Source: Pseudomonadota bacterium | Lineage (GTDB): Bacteria; Desulfobacterota; Desulfobulbia; Desulfobulbales; JAHJIY01 | Direction: 5' to 3' | Length of the DNA stretch: 64,000 nucleotides | Assembly: GCA_018823175.1 (NCBI GenBank) | Contig: JAHJIY010000081.1 | Location: forward strand, 20,551 to 84,550 | Shown: piece by piece, positions 43,947 through 51,911 of the stretch | Layout: each line of letters opens with the position of its first letter | How positions within the stretch are numbered: the stretch's first letter is position 1 | Position numbers and translations under genes: made by a program | Notes under the pieces: generated by a model | What the model was told of the DNA's origin: nothing | Databases searched by the model: none | What the model saw: the letters and a program-made list of their open reading frames with translations, nothing else

Positions 43947-45242
43947 GTGAATAAAATAAAACATCCAGCCCAGACTCCCTGTCTCGTCTACGCCAACGAC
44001 CGGGGTGAAATTTGCGATTTTCCCGAGCTGAAAATGGCTGGGCGCAGTGGTCGCGATTTCATAAGGCCGGAACTGACTGATCTGATTCCCCTGCCCACCG
44101 GCAGTGAATTATTTGTCCTGCCCGGCAGACGTCCGGTCGGAATCGAACCTGCTTCCGGTGAAGCAGTCAATCTTGACTGCAATCCGGAAAATCCGTCTCA
44201 GGGAATCAGAGCGGTTGCCGCGTTCATGGCCCCGGCCCATACCGCTATTCTCAGCGCAGCCTTTGAGAAAAAAAGGGCCGATGTCCCTGTGCTGCCCCTT
44301 TTTGCCTATACGGCAGTGGGTTGGTACCGTGATCAATTCTGGGTCTGCGGTTTTCGCAGCGACTCCGATCCAAGGCAGGAACCGGACCGCTTTGAGCCGG
44401 AGAACATAAGAAACAAGACAAATAAACGCTTAAAACAATTTCCGGCCAATCGTCTGATCCAGCATCTGGGCAAATGTTCCCTGACCTATGGTTGTCCGGC
44501 CGCCGTTAATTACTTCATGGAAAAATGGGAAGCGCCGCTGCCAACCTCGCCGGTCTGCAACGCCTCCTGTTTAGGATGCATATCCCTGCAGCCCTCCGGC
44601 TGCTGCCCGGCCACCCAGGACCGGATAAAATTTACCCCCAGCCCCGAAGAAATCGCCCAGGTAGCAGTGCCGCATCTCAAGCGGGTCAAAAAAGGAATCG
44701 TCAGTTTCGGCCAGGGTTGTGAGGGCGAGCCCCTGATGCAGGCCAAGACCATTGAGCAGGCGATCAAACTGATCAGACAGGAAACTGCGAATGGAACGAT
44801 TAACCTCAACACCAACGCCAGCCTGCCGCAGGAAGTGGCCAGCCTGGCGGAAGCTGGTCTTGACGCGATCAGGGTCAGCATGAACAGCGCCCGACCGGAA
44901 TTCCACCAGAAATATTATCGACCCAAGGGGTTTTCTTTTGACGAGGTGCGGCAATCGATTGCGGCCATGAAGCAGAAAAACCGCTTTGTCTCACTCAACT
45001 ACTTCATCCTGCCGGGATTCACCGACGACCCAGATGAATTTGAGGCCCTCTGCCGATTGGTGGAAGATTACCAGCCAAACCTGATCCAGCTTCGCAATTT
45101 AAACATGGACCCGGACTGGTATCTTGACGAAATGAATTATACATCAACCGCCCCACCCCTAGGTATAACCAACTGGTTCAGACAGTTAAAAGAAAAATTC
45201 CCGGCCCTGCGTTTCGGTTACTTCAACCCGCCCCTGCGATAG
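43947..45242 (+). CDS. Radical SAM protein of unknown function
   Basis: 431 residues from a GTG start. An N-terminal domain (1-180) precedes the radical SAM motif CNASCLGC (Cys204, Cys208, Cys211) followed by a further Cys pair QPSGCCPAT. Other core pieces are SFGQGCEGEPLM (GGE-like) and NTNASLPQEV and VSMNSARPEFHQKYYRP. It resembles Elp3-like or tungsten-cofactor-type radical SAM enzymes only loosely. The target is unknown. A palindromic repeat precedes it and another follows. Confidence 0.8.
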   Translation: MNKIKHPAQTPCLVYANDRGEICDFPELKMAGRSGRDFIRPELTDLIPLPTGSELFVLPGRRPVGIEPASGEAVNLDCNPENPSQGIRAVAAFMAPAHTAILSAAFEKKRADVPVLPLFAYTAVGWYRDQFWVCGFRSDSDPRQEPDRFEPENIRNKTNKRLKQFPANRLIQHLGKCSLTYGCPAAVNYFMEKWEAPLPTSPVCNASCLGCISLQPSGCCPATQDRIKFTPSPEEIAQVAVPHLKRVKKGIVSFGQGCEGEPLMQAKTIEQAIKLIRQETANGTINLNTNASLPQEVASLAEAGLDAIRVSMNSARPEFHQKYYRPKGFSFDEVRQSIAAMKQKNRFVSLNYFILPGFTDDPDEFEALCRLVEDYQPNLIQLRNLNMDPDWYLDEMNYTSTAPPLGITNWFRQLKEKFPALRFGYFNPPLR

Positions 45243-45317
45243 AAAACAGATTCAACTCTAAAGATTATTTGGAGCGCAGATAACCACAACGATAAAAATG
45301 CATTAAGCCGCACGACG

Positions 45318-45380
45318 ACTAAAACCGATAAGCGAGCTCACGAAAAGTCGATACTTATTCGCCCCGAATGAAGTACCCAT
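45318..45380 (+). repeat. Interspersed palindromic repeat family I, degenerate copy
   Basis: ACCGATAAGCGAGCTCAC and ACTTATTCGCCCCGAATG match the second half of the copy at 43743. CGATAAG pairs with CTTATTCG. Confidence 0.5.
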
Positions 45381-45401
45381 ATCATCTGTTGTAACAAAAA
45401 A

Positions 45402-45437
45402 AGATAGGTCAGAGGTTAACCCCTGACCTATCTTTTT
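45402..45437 (+). terminator. Bidirectional intrinsic terminator
   Basis: AGATAGGTCAG and CTGACCTATCT (11-bp perfect stem) with TTTTTT after it on the plus strand and A-rich on the other side. It ends the radical SAM transcript and lies between convergent genes, so it can serve both. Confidence 0.85.
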
Positions 45438-45475
45438 TCTAGCCGTTCAACCAAACGTTGAATAAAATCATCGAG

Positions 45476-45991
45476 CTAGGAATTACTGAGGAAGTTCGCA
45501 ATTTTCTCAACGGCATTACGATTAAGGGTCTGGGCACAGTACGTCCCTCCCTTGGTTGAGCCTTGCGTATCATCCCAGGCCAGAACTGTCTTACGATCCT
45601 GATCAACCAGTTCATAATGAACTCCGAGCCGATCGGCGCCACCCATCATGCCGACCATGAATCTGACCCCTTTAGGAATCATTTTATGATCAGTAATTGC
45701 CATTTTCAGTAGATAACTGTTACCGGCACCGGCAAACTCATTCTCCGTATTGATCCTGGTCGGCTGAAATCCTTTCCGTCCCAGGGCCTGCATCAGATTA
45801 CGATCCATCCAATTCAGGGTCTGATTGAGCAAAGCGACCTGGTCCGGATTAAGCTTTGAGGTATCGGCGCCAAGAGAAAGGACGGCGATGTCGCTGGAAA
45901 CCCCTTGCGGAAGACTAACTTTTGTCCCGCCACATCCGGTGAAAAAGCTGACTGCAAAAATTGCCGATAAAATGATCAGAAAACGTTTCAT
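45476..45991 (-). CDS. Lipoprotein of unknown function
   Basis: About 171 residues from the ATG at 45991. The signal MKRFLIILSAIFAVSFFTGCGG ends in the lipobox FTGC. The mature part has SSDIAVLSLGADTSKLNPDQ and GAGNSYLLKMAITDHKMIPKGVRFMVGMMGGADRLGVHYELVDQ, like DUF4410-type outer-membrane lipoproteins. No partner is evident. Confidence 0.65.
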   Translation of the reverse strand: MKRFLIILSAIFAVSFFTGCGGTKVSLPQGVSSDIAVLSLGADTSKLNPDQVALLNQTLNWMDRNLMQALGRKGFQPTRINTENEFAGAGNSYLLKMAITDHKMIPKGVRFMVGMMGGADRLGVHYELVDQDRKTVLAWDDTQGSTKGGTYCAQTLNRNAVEKIANFLSNS

Positions 45992-46146
45992 GATTATTCT
46001 CCTGTTGTTTTTTTGCCTATGACAAACCAATCAAAGAAATCTTACCGTAATTTTCCCGGACAATTTCCATAAATATAACAATTATTCAGTGCTGCCACCC
46101 TACTATTCAATCCCTACAACTTATGCAGGTAAATGAAGGCATATAG

Positions 46147-46749
46147 TTAGAACCGACCGAAGACGCCCATGAATATCGCAAAGCCCGAAAAGTCAATTGA
46201 GGACTGATTCACCGACCAGCCACTGTCCAGGGTTTTGACCATGGCCTCATCAACGCTGATATAATCTATCGTCAGATTAAATGATATTTTTTTGCCCACC
46301 GTAAAATCAAGTCCCGCCTTTGACCCTTTGCTGGTGTCAAAGGTAAGACCGGAGCTACTCGAGGACCATTCCAACTCGCTAAAGTTGATTAATCCGAGAT
46401 GGGGCCCTAAGGTAATGGGCCCCATCATAAAATGAGCGCCAATATCACCCTGCACAAAGGTGCCATCAAAGGCGCCATTATGCAAAAGGCCGCTCCCCAA
46501 GGTAAAATCAACCTTAAATTTTTTAGGCCCGACACCAAGACCAAGATTAAAAGAAGGAATCACCGATGCTGAGCCGGACACGGTTTCACTCTGATAACTA
46601 TAGCTGCCGGACCTGGAGACCCTGAAGCCATCAATATCACTACTCAAAAGTACCGATAATGGTTTTATATTAAATATAAAGTCCACTTCAGCGGCAGCCG
46701 GCGAGGCCACCCCCAGAACAAAACATAATGCGAGTATAAGTCTCTTCAT
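46147..46749 (-). CDS. Outer-membrane beta-barrel protein
   Basis: 200 residues with a signal peptide (ending SPAAAEV) and alternating strands ending in GVFGRF with a terminal Phe, typical of an eight-stranded barrel. No enzyme motif is seen. A G7 tract lies 2 nt before the ATG on the coding strand where the ribosome site should be, and a G9 tract lies 72 nt upstream. Homopolymer change there could switch expression of this surface protein. Confidence 0.65.
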   Translation of the reverse strand: MKRLILALCFVLGVASPAAAEVDFIFNIKPLSVLLSSDIDGFRVSRSGSYSYQSETVSGSASVIPSFNLGLGVGPKKFKVDFTLGSGLLHNGAFDGTFVQGDIGAHFMMGPITLGPHLGLINFSELEWSSSSSGLTFDTSKGSKAGLDFTVGKKISFNLTIDYISVDEAMVKTLDSGWSVNQSSIDFSGFAIFMGVFGRF

Positions 46750-46751
46750 TT

Positions 46752-46758
46752 CCCCCCC
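46752..46758 (-). promoter_or_regulatory. G7 tract in the ribosome-binding region of the barrel gene
   Basis: Seven G (seven C on the plus strand) 2 nt before the ATG at 46749. The flanking bases ATCTTT recur before the G9 tract at 46822-46830. Mononucleotide tracts of this length can be sites of slippage, giving phase variation. Confidence 0.55.
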
Positions 46759-46821
46759 AAAGATTAGTGGCCGAATAATTGTTTATTAAGCCATAACATT
46801 TTACAGATACAAGGTTACCTG

Positions 46822-46830
46822 CCCCCCCCC
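46822..46830 (-). promoter_or_regulatory. G9 tract upstream of the barrel gene
   Basis: Nine G on the minus strand, preceded by GATCTTT as at the G7 tract. It lies in the likely promoter region about 72 nt from the start codon. Confidence 0.5.
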
Positions 46831-47061
46831 AAAGATCTTGCCAATTTCCAACAGAACTATTTTATTTAACGGATCATCACAAACCTGTCCAATAAAATGA
46901 ACAATTAGAGTCCAATCAGTCGAAAATCTTATAACCAGCAGAAAACTATAAGAAATATGAATGAAATATCGAGAAGGCAGAAACCGGCTCTATTATACTA
47001 TTAGCCGGTAACACTTCTTCCCATCAAGAACTTGTCTTTTAATAAACATCCTCGCGCGTAA

Positions 47062-47101
47062 ACAAAAAAAAGCCCTGCTCGGTCGAAACCAGGCAGGGCC
47101 A
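47062..47101 (-). terminator. Intrinsic terminator of the porin gene
   Basis: GCCCTGC and GCAGGGC arms (47073-47099) with loop around CGAAAC, followed on the minus strand by a run of U. Confidence 0.85.
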
Positions 47102-47137
47102 AAACATCTTAATACAACTTAAATTTTAAAAATCAGA

Positions 47138-48406
47138 TTAGAACGCTAACTCCAAAGTGTTACGCAGGAACCAAGCATCCTCAGGATCAACAGATCCAAC
47201 TTTCCATGCATCGCCAGCCATCAAATAGGCAAGCTCAAGACCATAAGACAAACCGTTGTCCAGTTTCCAGGTTACAAAACCCTCAAACTCGATACCGATG
47301 TCATCACTCGCTCCAGCCGCTACTTCGTTAGCGGTCATGTAGTTAACTCTAGCTTTCATAGAAACAGCCTTGCCGGAAATCGGACAGGTTCCCTTGCCGG
47401 TAACATTGGCGGAAAGCAGTAACATATTGGCGATACCGGTATTTTTAGCACCAGTGGCCGGATTGGCAAGAACATAACCAACCATGGTTGACTGATAACG
47501 GGTATCGGTCAAAAAGTTTACGAATGTATCGGTATCAGCATCGGTCATATCATCACCGGTACCATAAGCAACAAGAACGCCAACTCCAACCGGACCAGCG
47601 GCCATGGAGGCCTCAAGGGTGGCGGCATAACCCTTGGCAGAAGAAGCGGCATTCACATCACCCATCTGATACTCAAGGTCGGCCGCAATCGAGGCAGGAC
47701 CAGCTTTGAGGGCCAGATCAAGGCCAAGGTTGTAGAAATTCATCTCAGAATCACTTTGATAAAGATTGGTGATATTAAACCCAAGCTTGCTGTCACCCAT
47801 TTTCTGGGTCACCAGGGCAACATAACCATTAATATCGTCACCGTTGGTTGCAGTAGCTCCTTCAACAAACTTAATAGTCAACAGGGCGATATGGGTGTCA
47901 CTGGAAGGATTCATATAAGCGACAATCGCATCATCACCGGAACCGGTATGATCAAAAAACAGTTTGGTGCCCAAAGCCAGAGGCATATGACCAACCTTCA
48001 TCCCGAACATGCCGGGCTCATAGTTGATCCAGGCCTGCAGAACTTCCAGGGTGCCGGGAGTTTTCTCGCCACCGCTATTCAAATTTGCAGTGTTACTGAT
48101 TCCCCATGGGGTGTTATCACCGGAACCCGAACCATTCTCCAATTGCACATAAACTTTGGTCGCATCTGACATCTGACCATGTACACCGAGACGAACCCGG
48201 GTATCATAACCTGCAGAAGAATTCTCTGCAGTATCAGTGCTCTTGTTGTAACCACGCAAACGAACAGCACCATCGATGGTAACTTTGGCATTATTGCCAG
48301 CGATGACTGAAGTCTCAGCCGGGATGTCGCCATGAACGGCCAAGGCGCTGGCTGCAAAGCCCAGCAGGAACGATGTGGTAAGTCCTAAAGTTAATCCTTT
48401 CTTCAT
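47138..48406 (-). CDS. Outer-membrane porin-like protein
   Basis: 422 residues with signal peptide MKKGLTLGLTTSFLLGFAASALA and a mature beta-barrel rich in Gly, Asn and Thr, with a final aromatic TLELAF. Phrases such as AKVTIDGAVRLRGYN, KVYVQLENGSGSGDN and KVGHMPLALGTKLFFDHTGSGDDAIVAYM fit porin-like barrels of sulfate reducers. It should form a general diffusion or substrate channel. Strong terminator below, long promoter region above with a palindrome at 48680. Confidence 0.75.
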   Translation of the reverse strand: MKKGLTLGLTTSFLLGFAASALAVHGDIPAETSVIAGNNAKVTIDGAVRLRGYNKSTDTAENSSAGYDTRVRLGVHGQMSDATKVYVQLENGSGSGDNTPWGISNTANLNSGGEKTPGTLEVLQAWINYEPGMFGMKVGHMPLALGTKLFFDHTGSGDDAIVAYMNPSSDTHIALLTIKFVEGATATNGDDINGYVALVTQKMGDSKLGFNITNLYQSDSEMNFYNLGLDLALKAGPASIAADLEYQMGDVNAASSAKGYAATLEASMAAGPVGVGVLVAYGTGDDMTDADTDTFVNFLTDTRYQSTMVGYVLANPATGAKNTGIANMLLLSANVTGKGTCPISGKAVSMKARVNYMTANEVAAGASDDIGIEFEGFVTWKLDNGLSYGLELAYLMAGDAWKVGSVDPEDAWFLRNTLELAF

Positions 48407-48947
48407 AACTTTCTTTTAACCCCCTTCCTTTAGAGTTGTTTAAAGATAACTTCTAACGATTACAACCTTAGTTTCCGAACCTGCCTTTCAGGACCGGGTT
48501 AAACACATCTGCTATTACTTGAAACCTGATTGCTCCCGGAGGGGCATCCGATTAAATCTTGCTCTTCCAGGTCAGGATTCAAAGTGTTGGAAAATTAAAG
48601 CATCTCGAAAAGAATTTGTCAAGCATTTCACTCGGTTAAATTAAGAATATAACCTTTTCCGCTTTTTAGTTTGAATCAATACCACAATGTGGTACATTTT
48701 GGAGAAATTTTTTTAGAAATCCACTGATTTTTTCTTGTGTACCATGCCTTTAATTACCAGGCAAGAAAAAATTCAAGCCAACAAAAATTAATATCCGGGC
48801 CTCAACCCATTAATGATTTTTTTGCCGTACCATAAATGTTGACGATCCAGCGGTTTTATATTTTAAAGAAGGACCTTGCACATCATTTATATTAGTGGAC
48901 GGATTTAAACTTTACCGGCGGTGGCCGGCAAGCGACACGAGGATGCC
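48407..48947. promoter_or_regulatory. Divergent promoter region with a palindromic operator
   Basis: About 540 nt between porin (minus) and ycaO-like gene (plus). TACCACAATGTGGTA at 48680-48694 is a palindrome with 7-nt arms, a likely operator. GCCTTTAATTACCAGGC at 48745 is another weaker inverted repeat. AT-rich elsewhere, no coding frame. Confidence 0.5.
48680..48694. promoter_or_regulatory. Palindromic operator-like site
   Basis: TACCACAATGTGGTA: seven bases on each side of a central A. About 275 nt upstream of the porin start. The regulator is unknown. Confidence 0.5.
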
Positions 48948-50690
48948 ATGAAAAGAAAAAAAATCACCCTGACCGATTGTTTTAAAACCTACACCTACGA
49001 CCAGGACAAGGCGATGAGTCCGGTAGAAACCATCGAACGGTTCAAGAAAAAACTTACCGAGGTCAACCTTGATATCTTAAAAGAAATTCGGCGGATCGAC
49101 ACCGGCCGTCTCGACATCCCTGTCTATTTCAGTGTCTGCGGCAAGGACGCCTTTGAAACCATCGGCAATAAAAAACAGATGGGCAAGGGCAGCACCCCGG
49201 AACAATCACAGGCCAGCGCCTGCATGGAACTGGGGGAACGATACAGTTTTTTCTGCTTCAAGAAAGACACCGACAACTTTATATATGATTCTTACGACAA
49301 CCTGAAAGCAAAAAACCAACCGCTCCTGCCGATCGCCAGGATGCTGCAATCGGTCCACGACGAGAAAACCTCGCCTGAACTTCTCGAAAAGCTGCTGACC
49401 GGTCTGAAAATGCAATGGACCTGGGCCGCCAATCTCGACAGCGGAGCAGAGATTTTGGTTCCCTTCTCCTGGTTCTACGCGATCAACGAATTCAACGGAC
49501 CCTCGGCCGGCAACACCTTCGAGGAAGCGGTCAGCCAGGGGGTTTGCGAGATTGTTGAGCGTCATGTCTGTTCCCTGGTCTGCCGGCAAAAAATCAAAAC
49601 GCCGCTCATTGACCAGGACAGCATCACCGACCCGGTAGCCCGCGAATTACTGGACAAATTCACCAGAAATGGGATCAAGGTATATCTCAACGATTTTTCT
49701 CTGGATACCGGGATCCCGACGGTCGGGGCCCTGGCCATCGACCCCGCCACTTTTCCGGAATCAAGCGAAATAGTCTATACCGCCGGCACCACCCCGGACC
49801 CGACTAAGTCGGTGATCCGAGCCCTGACCGAAGTAGCGCAGCTGGCCGGTGACTTCAACACCAAGGCCAACTATGTGGCCAGCGGTCTGCCCAAGCCGCT
49901 TGGCATGGATGAAGTAACATATATTACCGATCCCGGCTCAACCATATCGCTGGACCAGCTGCCAAACTTGAGCGACAACAACATGAAGGTCGAGATCGAA
50001 AACTGTATCGCCGCCCTGAAAAAACTCGATCTGGAGGTACTGGTGGTCAATACGATGCACGAAAAACTACAGATCCCGACCTTATATACCATCGTGCCCG
50101 GGGCCCATTTCCGGGAGCGCTCCATGGTCCAGAATGCCGGGCTTTTTGTCGCCAAACTGGCGTCCGAACTGATCACTGATCCGGAGGAGAAAACCAGACA
50201 ACTGGCCCGCATGGAAATACTGCTGCCGGATGCCTATTACCTTGAGTTCTACCAGGGAAGAAACCTCTTTGACCAAGGACAACCGGAACAGGCCCTGCCT
50301 TATCTGGAAAAGGCGCTGCAGCTCAATCCCGACGAGGAAGACATTCCTTATATCTATTCCTATATCGGCAACTCCCTCAAAGATATGGCCCGATACGACG
50401 AAGCAATCACTGCCCTGCAGAAAGGCACCGAATTTGACAACGAAAGACCGGACCTGCACAATCTGCTTGGTTTCTGCTACTTCAAACTGGCTGATCACGA
50501 AACAGCGATCCACCACTTCAGCAAGGCGGTGGAGCTGGCCCCGACCTCGGCCATCGACTACGCCAATCTCGGGGTCAACTACCGGAAACTGGGAAAAACA
50601 GACGAGGCGATCAAATCATTCACCCTGGCCCTGTCGATGGATCCGAGCATAACCTTTGCCCAGGACCACATGAACGAACTGACGGGGTGA
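48948..50690 (+). CDS. YcaO-family protein with C-terminal TPR repeats
   Basis: About 580 residues from the ATG at 48948, which has CGAGG upstream; GTG at 48921 is in frame. The YcaO ATP-binding core has GKGSTPEQSQASACMELGERYS, NTFEEAVSQGVCEIVERH and SVIRALTEVAQL, which carry the conserved Glu residues. TPR motifs begin near 425 (FYQGRNLFDQGQPEQALPYLEKAL) and repeat every 34 residues to the end. YcaO proteins activate amide carbonyls; in E. coli YcaO helps RimO methylthiolate ribosomal protein S12. No peptide precursor or dehydrogenase partner is nearby, so the E. coli-like role fits better than a peptide toxin. Confidence 0.85.
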   Translation: MKRKKITLTDCFKTYTYDQDKAMSPVETIERFKKKLTEVNLDILKEIRRIDTGRLDIPVYFSVCGKDAFETIGNKKQMGKGSTPEQSQASACMELGERYSFFCFKKDTDNFIYDSYDNLKAKNQPLLPIARMLQSVHDEKTSPELLEKLLTGLKMQWTWAANLDSGAEILVPFSWFYAINEFNGPSAGNTFEEAVSQGVCEIVERHVCSLVCRQKIKTPLIDQDSITDPVARELLDKFTRNGIKVYLNDFSLDTGIPTVGALAIDPATFPESSEIVYTAGTTPDPTKSVIRALTEVAQLAGDFNTKANYVASGLPKPLGMDEVTYITDPGSTISLDQLPNLSDNNMKVEIENCIAALKKLDLEVLVVNTMHEKLQIPTLYTIVPGAHFRERSMVQNAGLFVAKLASELITDPEEKTRQLARMEILLPDAYYLEFYQGRNLFDQGQPEQALPYLEKALQLNPDEEDIPYIYSYIGNSLKDMARYDEAITALQKGTEFDNERPDLHNLLGFCYFKLADHETAIHHFSKAVELAPTSAIDYANLGVNYRKLGKTDEAIKSFTLALSMDPSITFAQDHMNELTG

Positions 50691-50934
50691 AAAGGTTTTA
50701 GGTAGAAGGTTGAAGGTTGAAGGCTGAAGGCTGGAGGTTGAAGGTTGAAGGTTGAAGGCTGAAGGCTGGAGGTTGAAGGCTGAAGGTTGAAGGCTGAAGG
50801 CTGAAGGCTGGAGGTTGAAGGCTGAAGGCTGAAGGCTGGAGGTTGAAGGCTGGAGGTTGAAGGCTGGAGGTTGAAGGCTGGAGGTTGGAGGTTGAAGGTT
50901 GAAGGTTGAAGGCTGAAGGTTGAAGGCTGAAGGA
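50690..50934 (+). repeat. Heptamer tandem array (about 35 units, TGAAGGY)
   Basis: Starting at the last base of the YcaO stop codon, 245 nt divide exactly into 35 units of 7. The first two are degenerate (AAAAGGT, TTTAGGT). The rest are TGAAGGT, TGAAGGC or TGGAGGT. All three minus-strand frames stay open through it, which produces artificial LQPSAFN-type open frames; these are not genes. It faces a second array of different units at 50949. Confidence 0.9.
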
Positions 50935-50948
50935 CATAATTCAAAGGT

Positions 50949-51081
50949 TTCCACCTTACACCTTATACCTTATACCTTACACCTTCTACCTTACACCTTA
51001 CACCTTACACCTTATACCTTACACCTTCTACCTTCTACCTTACACCTTATACCTTCTACCTTCTACCTTACCCCTTATCCC
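50949..51081 (-). repeat. Heptamer tandem array facing the first (TTACACC-type, 19 units)
   Basis: Plus strand reads TTCCACC, TTACACC, TTATACC, TTCTACC and so on in exact 7-nt register to TTACCCC at 51068 and TTATCCC at 51075, which supplies the TAA stop of the methyltransferase. On its own (minus) strand it reads AAGGTGT, AAGGTAT, AAGGTAG, so both arrays share an AAGGY core in the sense direction of the gene each follows. Confidence 0.88.
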
Positions 51082-51833
51082 GCATAACATCTCGCCATCT
51101 CCGGGGTATAGGCGCCACCCTTCTCTTGACTAATGAAAAACGGCGGCAGGATTTCAAATTCCTGGCCGCCGTTTTTTTGGGCCTCAACCAAAACCAATTT
51201 TCCCGGGCTCCCCGGATAACCATGGACCATCTGCAAACGACGGGGAGAAAGATTGTTGTCGCATAGCTCGGCCAACAGCTCATCCCGGTGCCTTGCCGGG
51301 TAAACCACGGCCCCCTTGCCGCCATCAGTCAAGGCAACCGAAATGGCCCGGACAACCGCCGGAAGATCAGCCTTGATTTCGTGCCGGGCAATCGCTTTTT
51401 CCTGTTCCCGGTTCAGACGTGAGGAATTGGCTTTTTGATAGGGGGGATTACAAACCACCAGGTCAAAAGATCCAGGCACAATATAATCCTGCAACCTGCG
51501 CAAGTCCCCTGCCTGGGCACTAATTTGAGCCGCAAAATTATTACGCGCCACATTGGCCTTGATCAGTGAGGCTAAGGGAGGCTGGATTTCCAGGGCAGTC
51601 AGGGAGGTGTCGGGGAATCGATAGGCGATAATCAGAGAGACAATCCCGCAGCCCGCCCCCAAATCAAGGATGCAGGCTCCGGCATCAGGTTTGACAAAAT
51701 GGGCCAGAAGCACGGCATCGACCGAAAACCGGTAACCATGCCGATGTTGCAGACAACTGAGCCGCCCACCAAACAATGATTCACAGGAACAATCAGCCGG
51801 AATTTGCGGCAGAGTTGATTCAGACATAAACAT
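51075..51833 (-). CDS. tRNA1(Val) (adenine-N6)-methyltransferase-like protein (TrmN6 family)
   Basis: About 252 residues from the ATG at 51833; the longer frame begins with TTG. The N-terminus HRHGYRFSVDAVLLAHFV and ILDLGAGCGIVSLIIAYR are the SAM-binding fold, and VVCNPPYQK is the NPPY motif of N6-adenine methyltransferases. It continues YPARHRDELLAEL. The E. coli homologue methylates A37 of tRNA1(Val). The TAA stop lies within the first heptamer of the array downstream. Family level only; the exact tRNA target is inferred. Confidence 0.8.
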   Translation of the reverse strand: MFMSESTLPQIPADCSCESLFGGRLSCLQHRHGYRFSVDAVLLAHFVKPDAGACILDLGAGCGIVSLIIAYRFPDTSLTALEIQPPLASLIKANVARNNFAAQISAQAGDLRRLQDYIVPGSFDLVVCNPPYQKANSSRLNREQEKAIARHEIKADLPAVVRAISVALTDGGKGAVVYPARHRDELLAELCDNNLSPRRLQMVHGYPGSPGKLVLVEAQKNGGQEFEILPPFFISQEKGGAYTPEMARCYAG

Positions 51834-51911
51834 ATTAAATAAGCCACAGACCCCCCAAAAAAAACAGTGTAAAAAATCAGTGTTCTTTCGTGGATTCCGT
51901 GGCAAAAAAAC

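Noticed and set aside
50579..50954. Three overlapping minus-strand open frames with LQPSAFN/LQPSTFN heptads
   Set aside because: They are the translation of a 7-nt tandem repeat. Because 7 is not a multiple of 3, all three frames cycle through the same 7-residue pattern. There is no ribosome site and no family.
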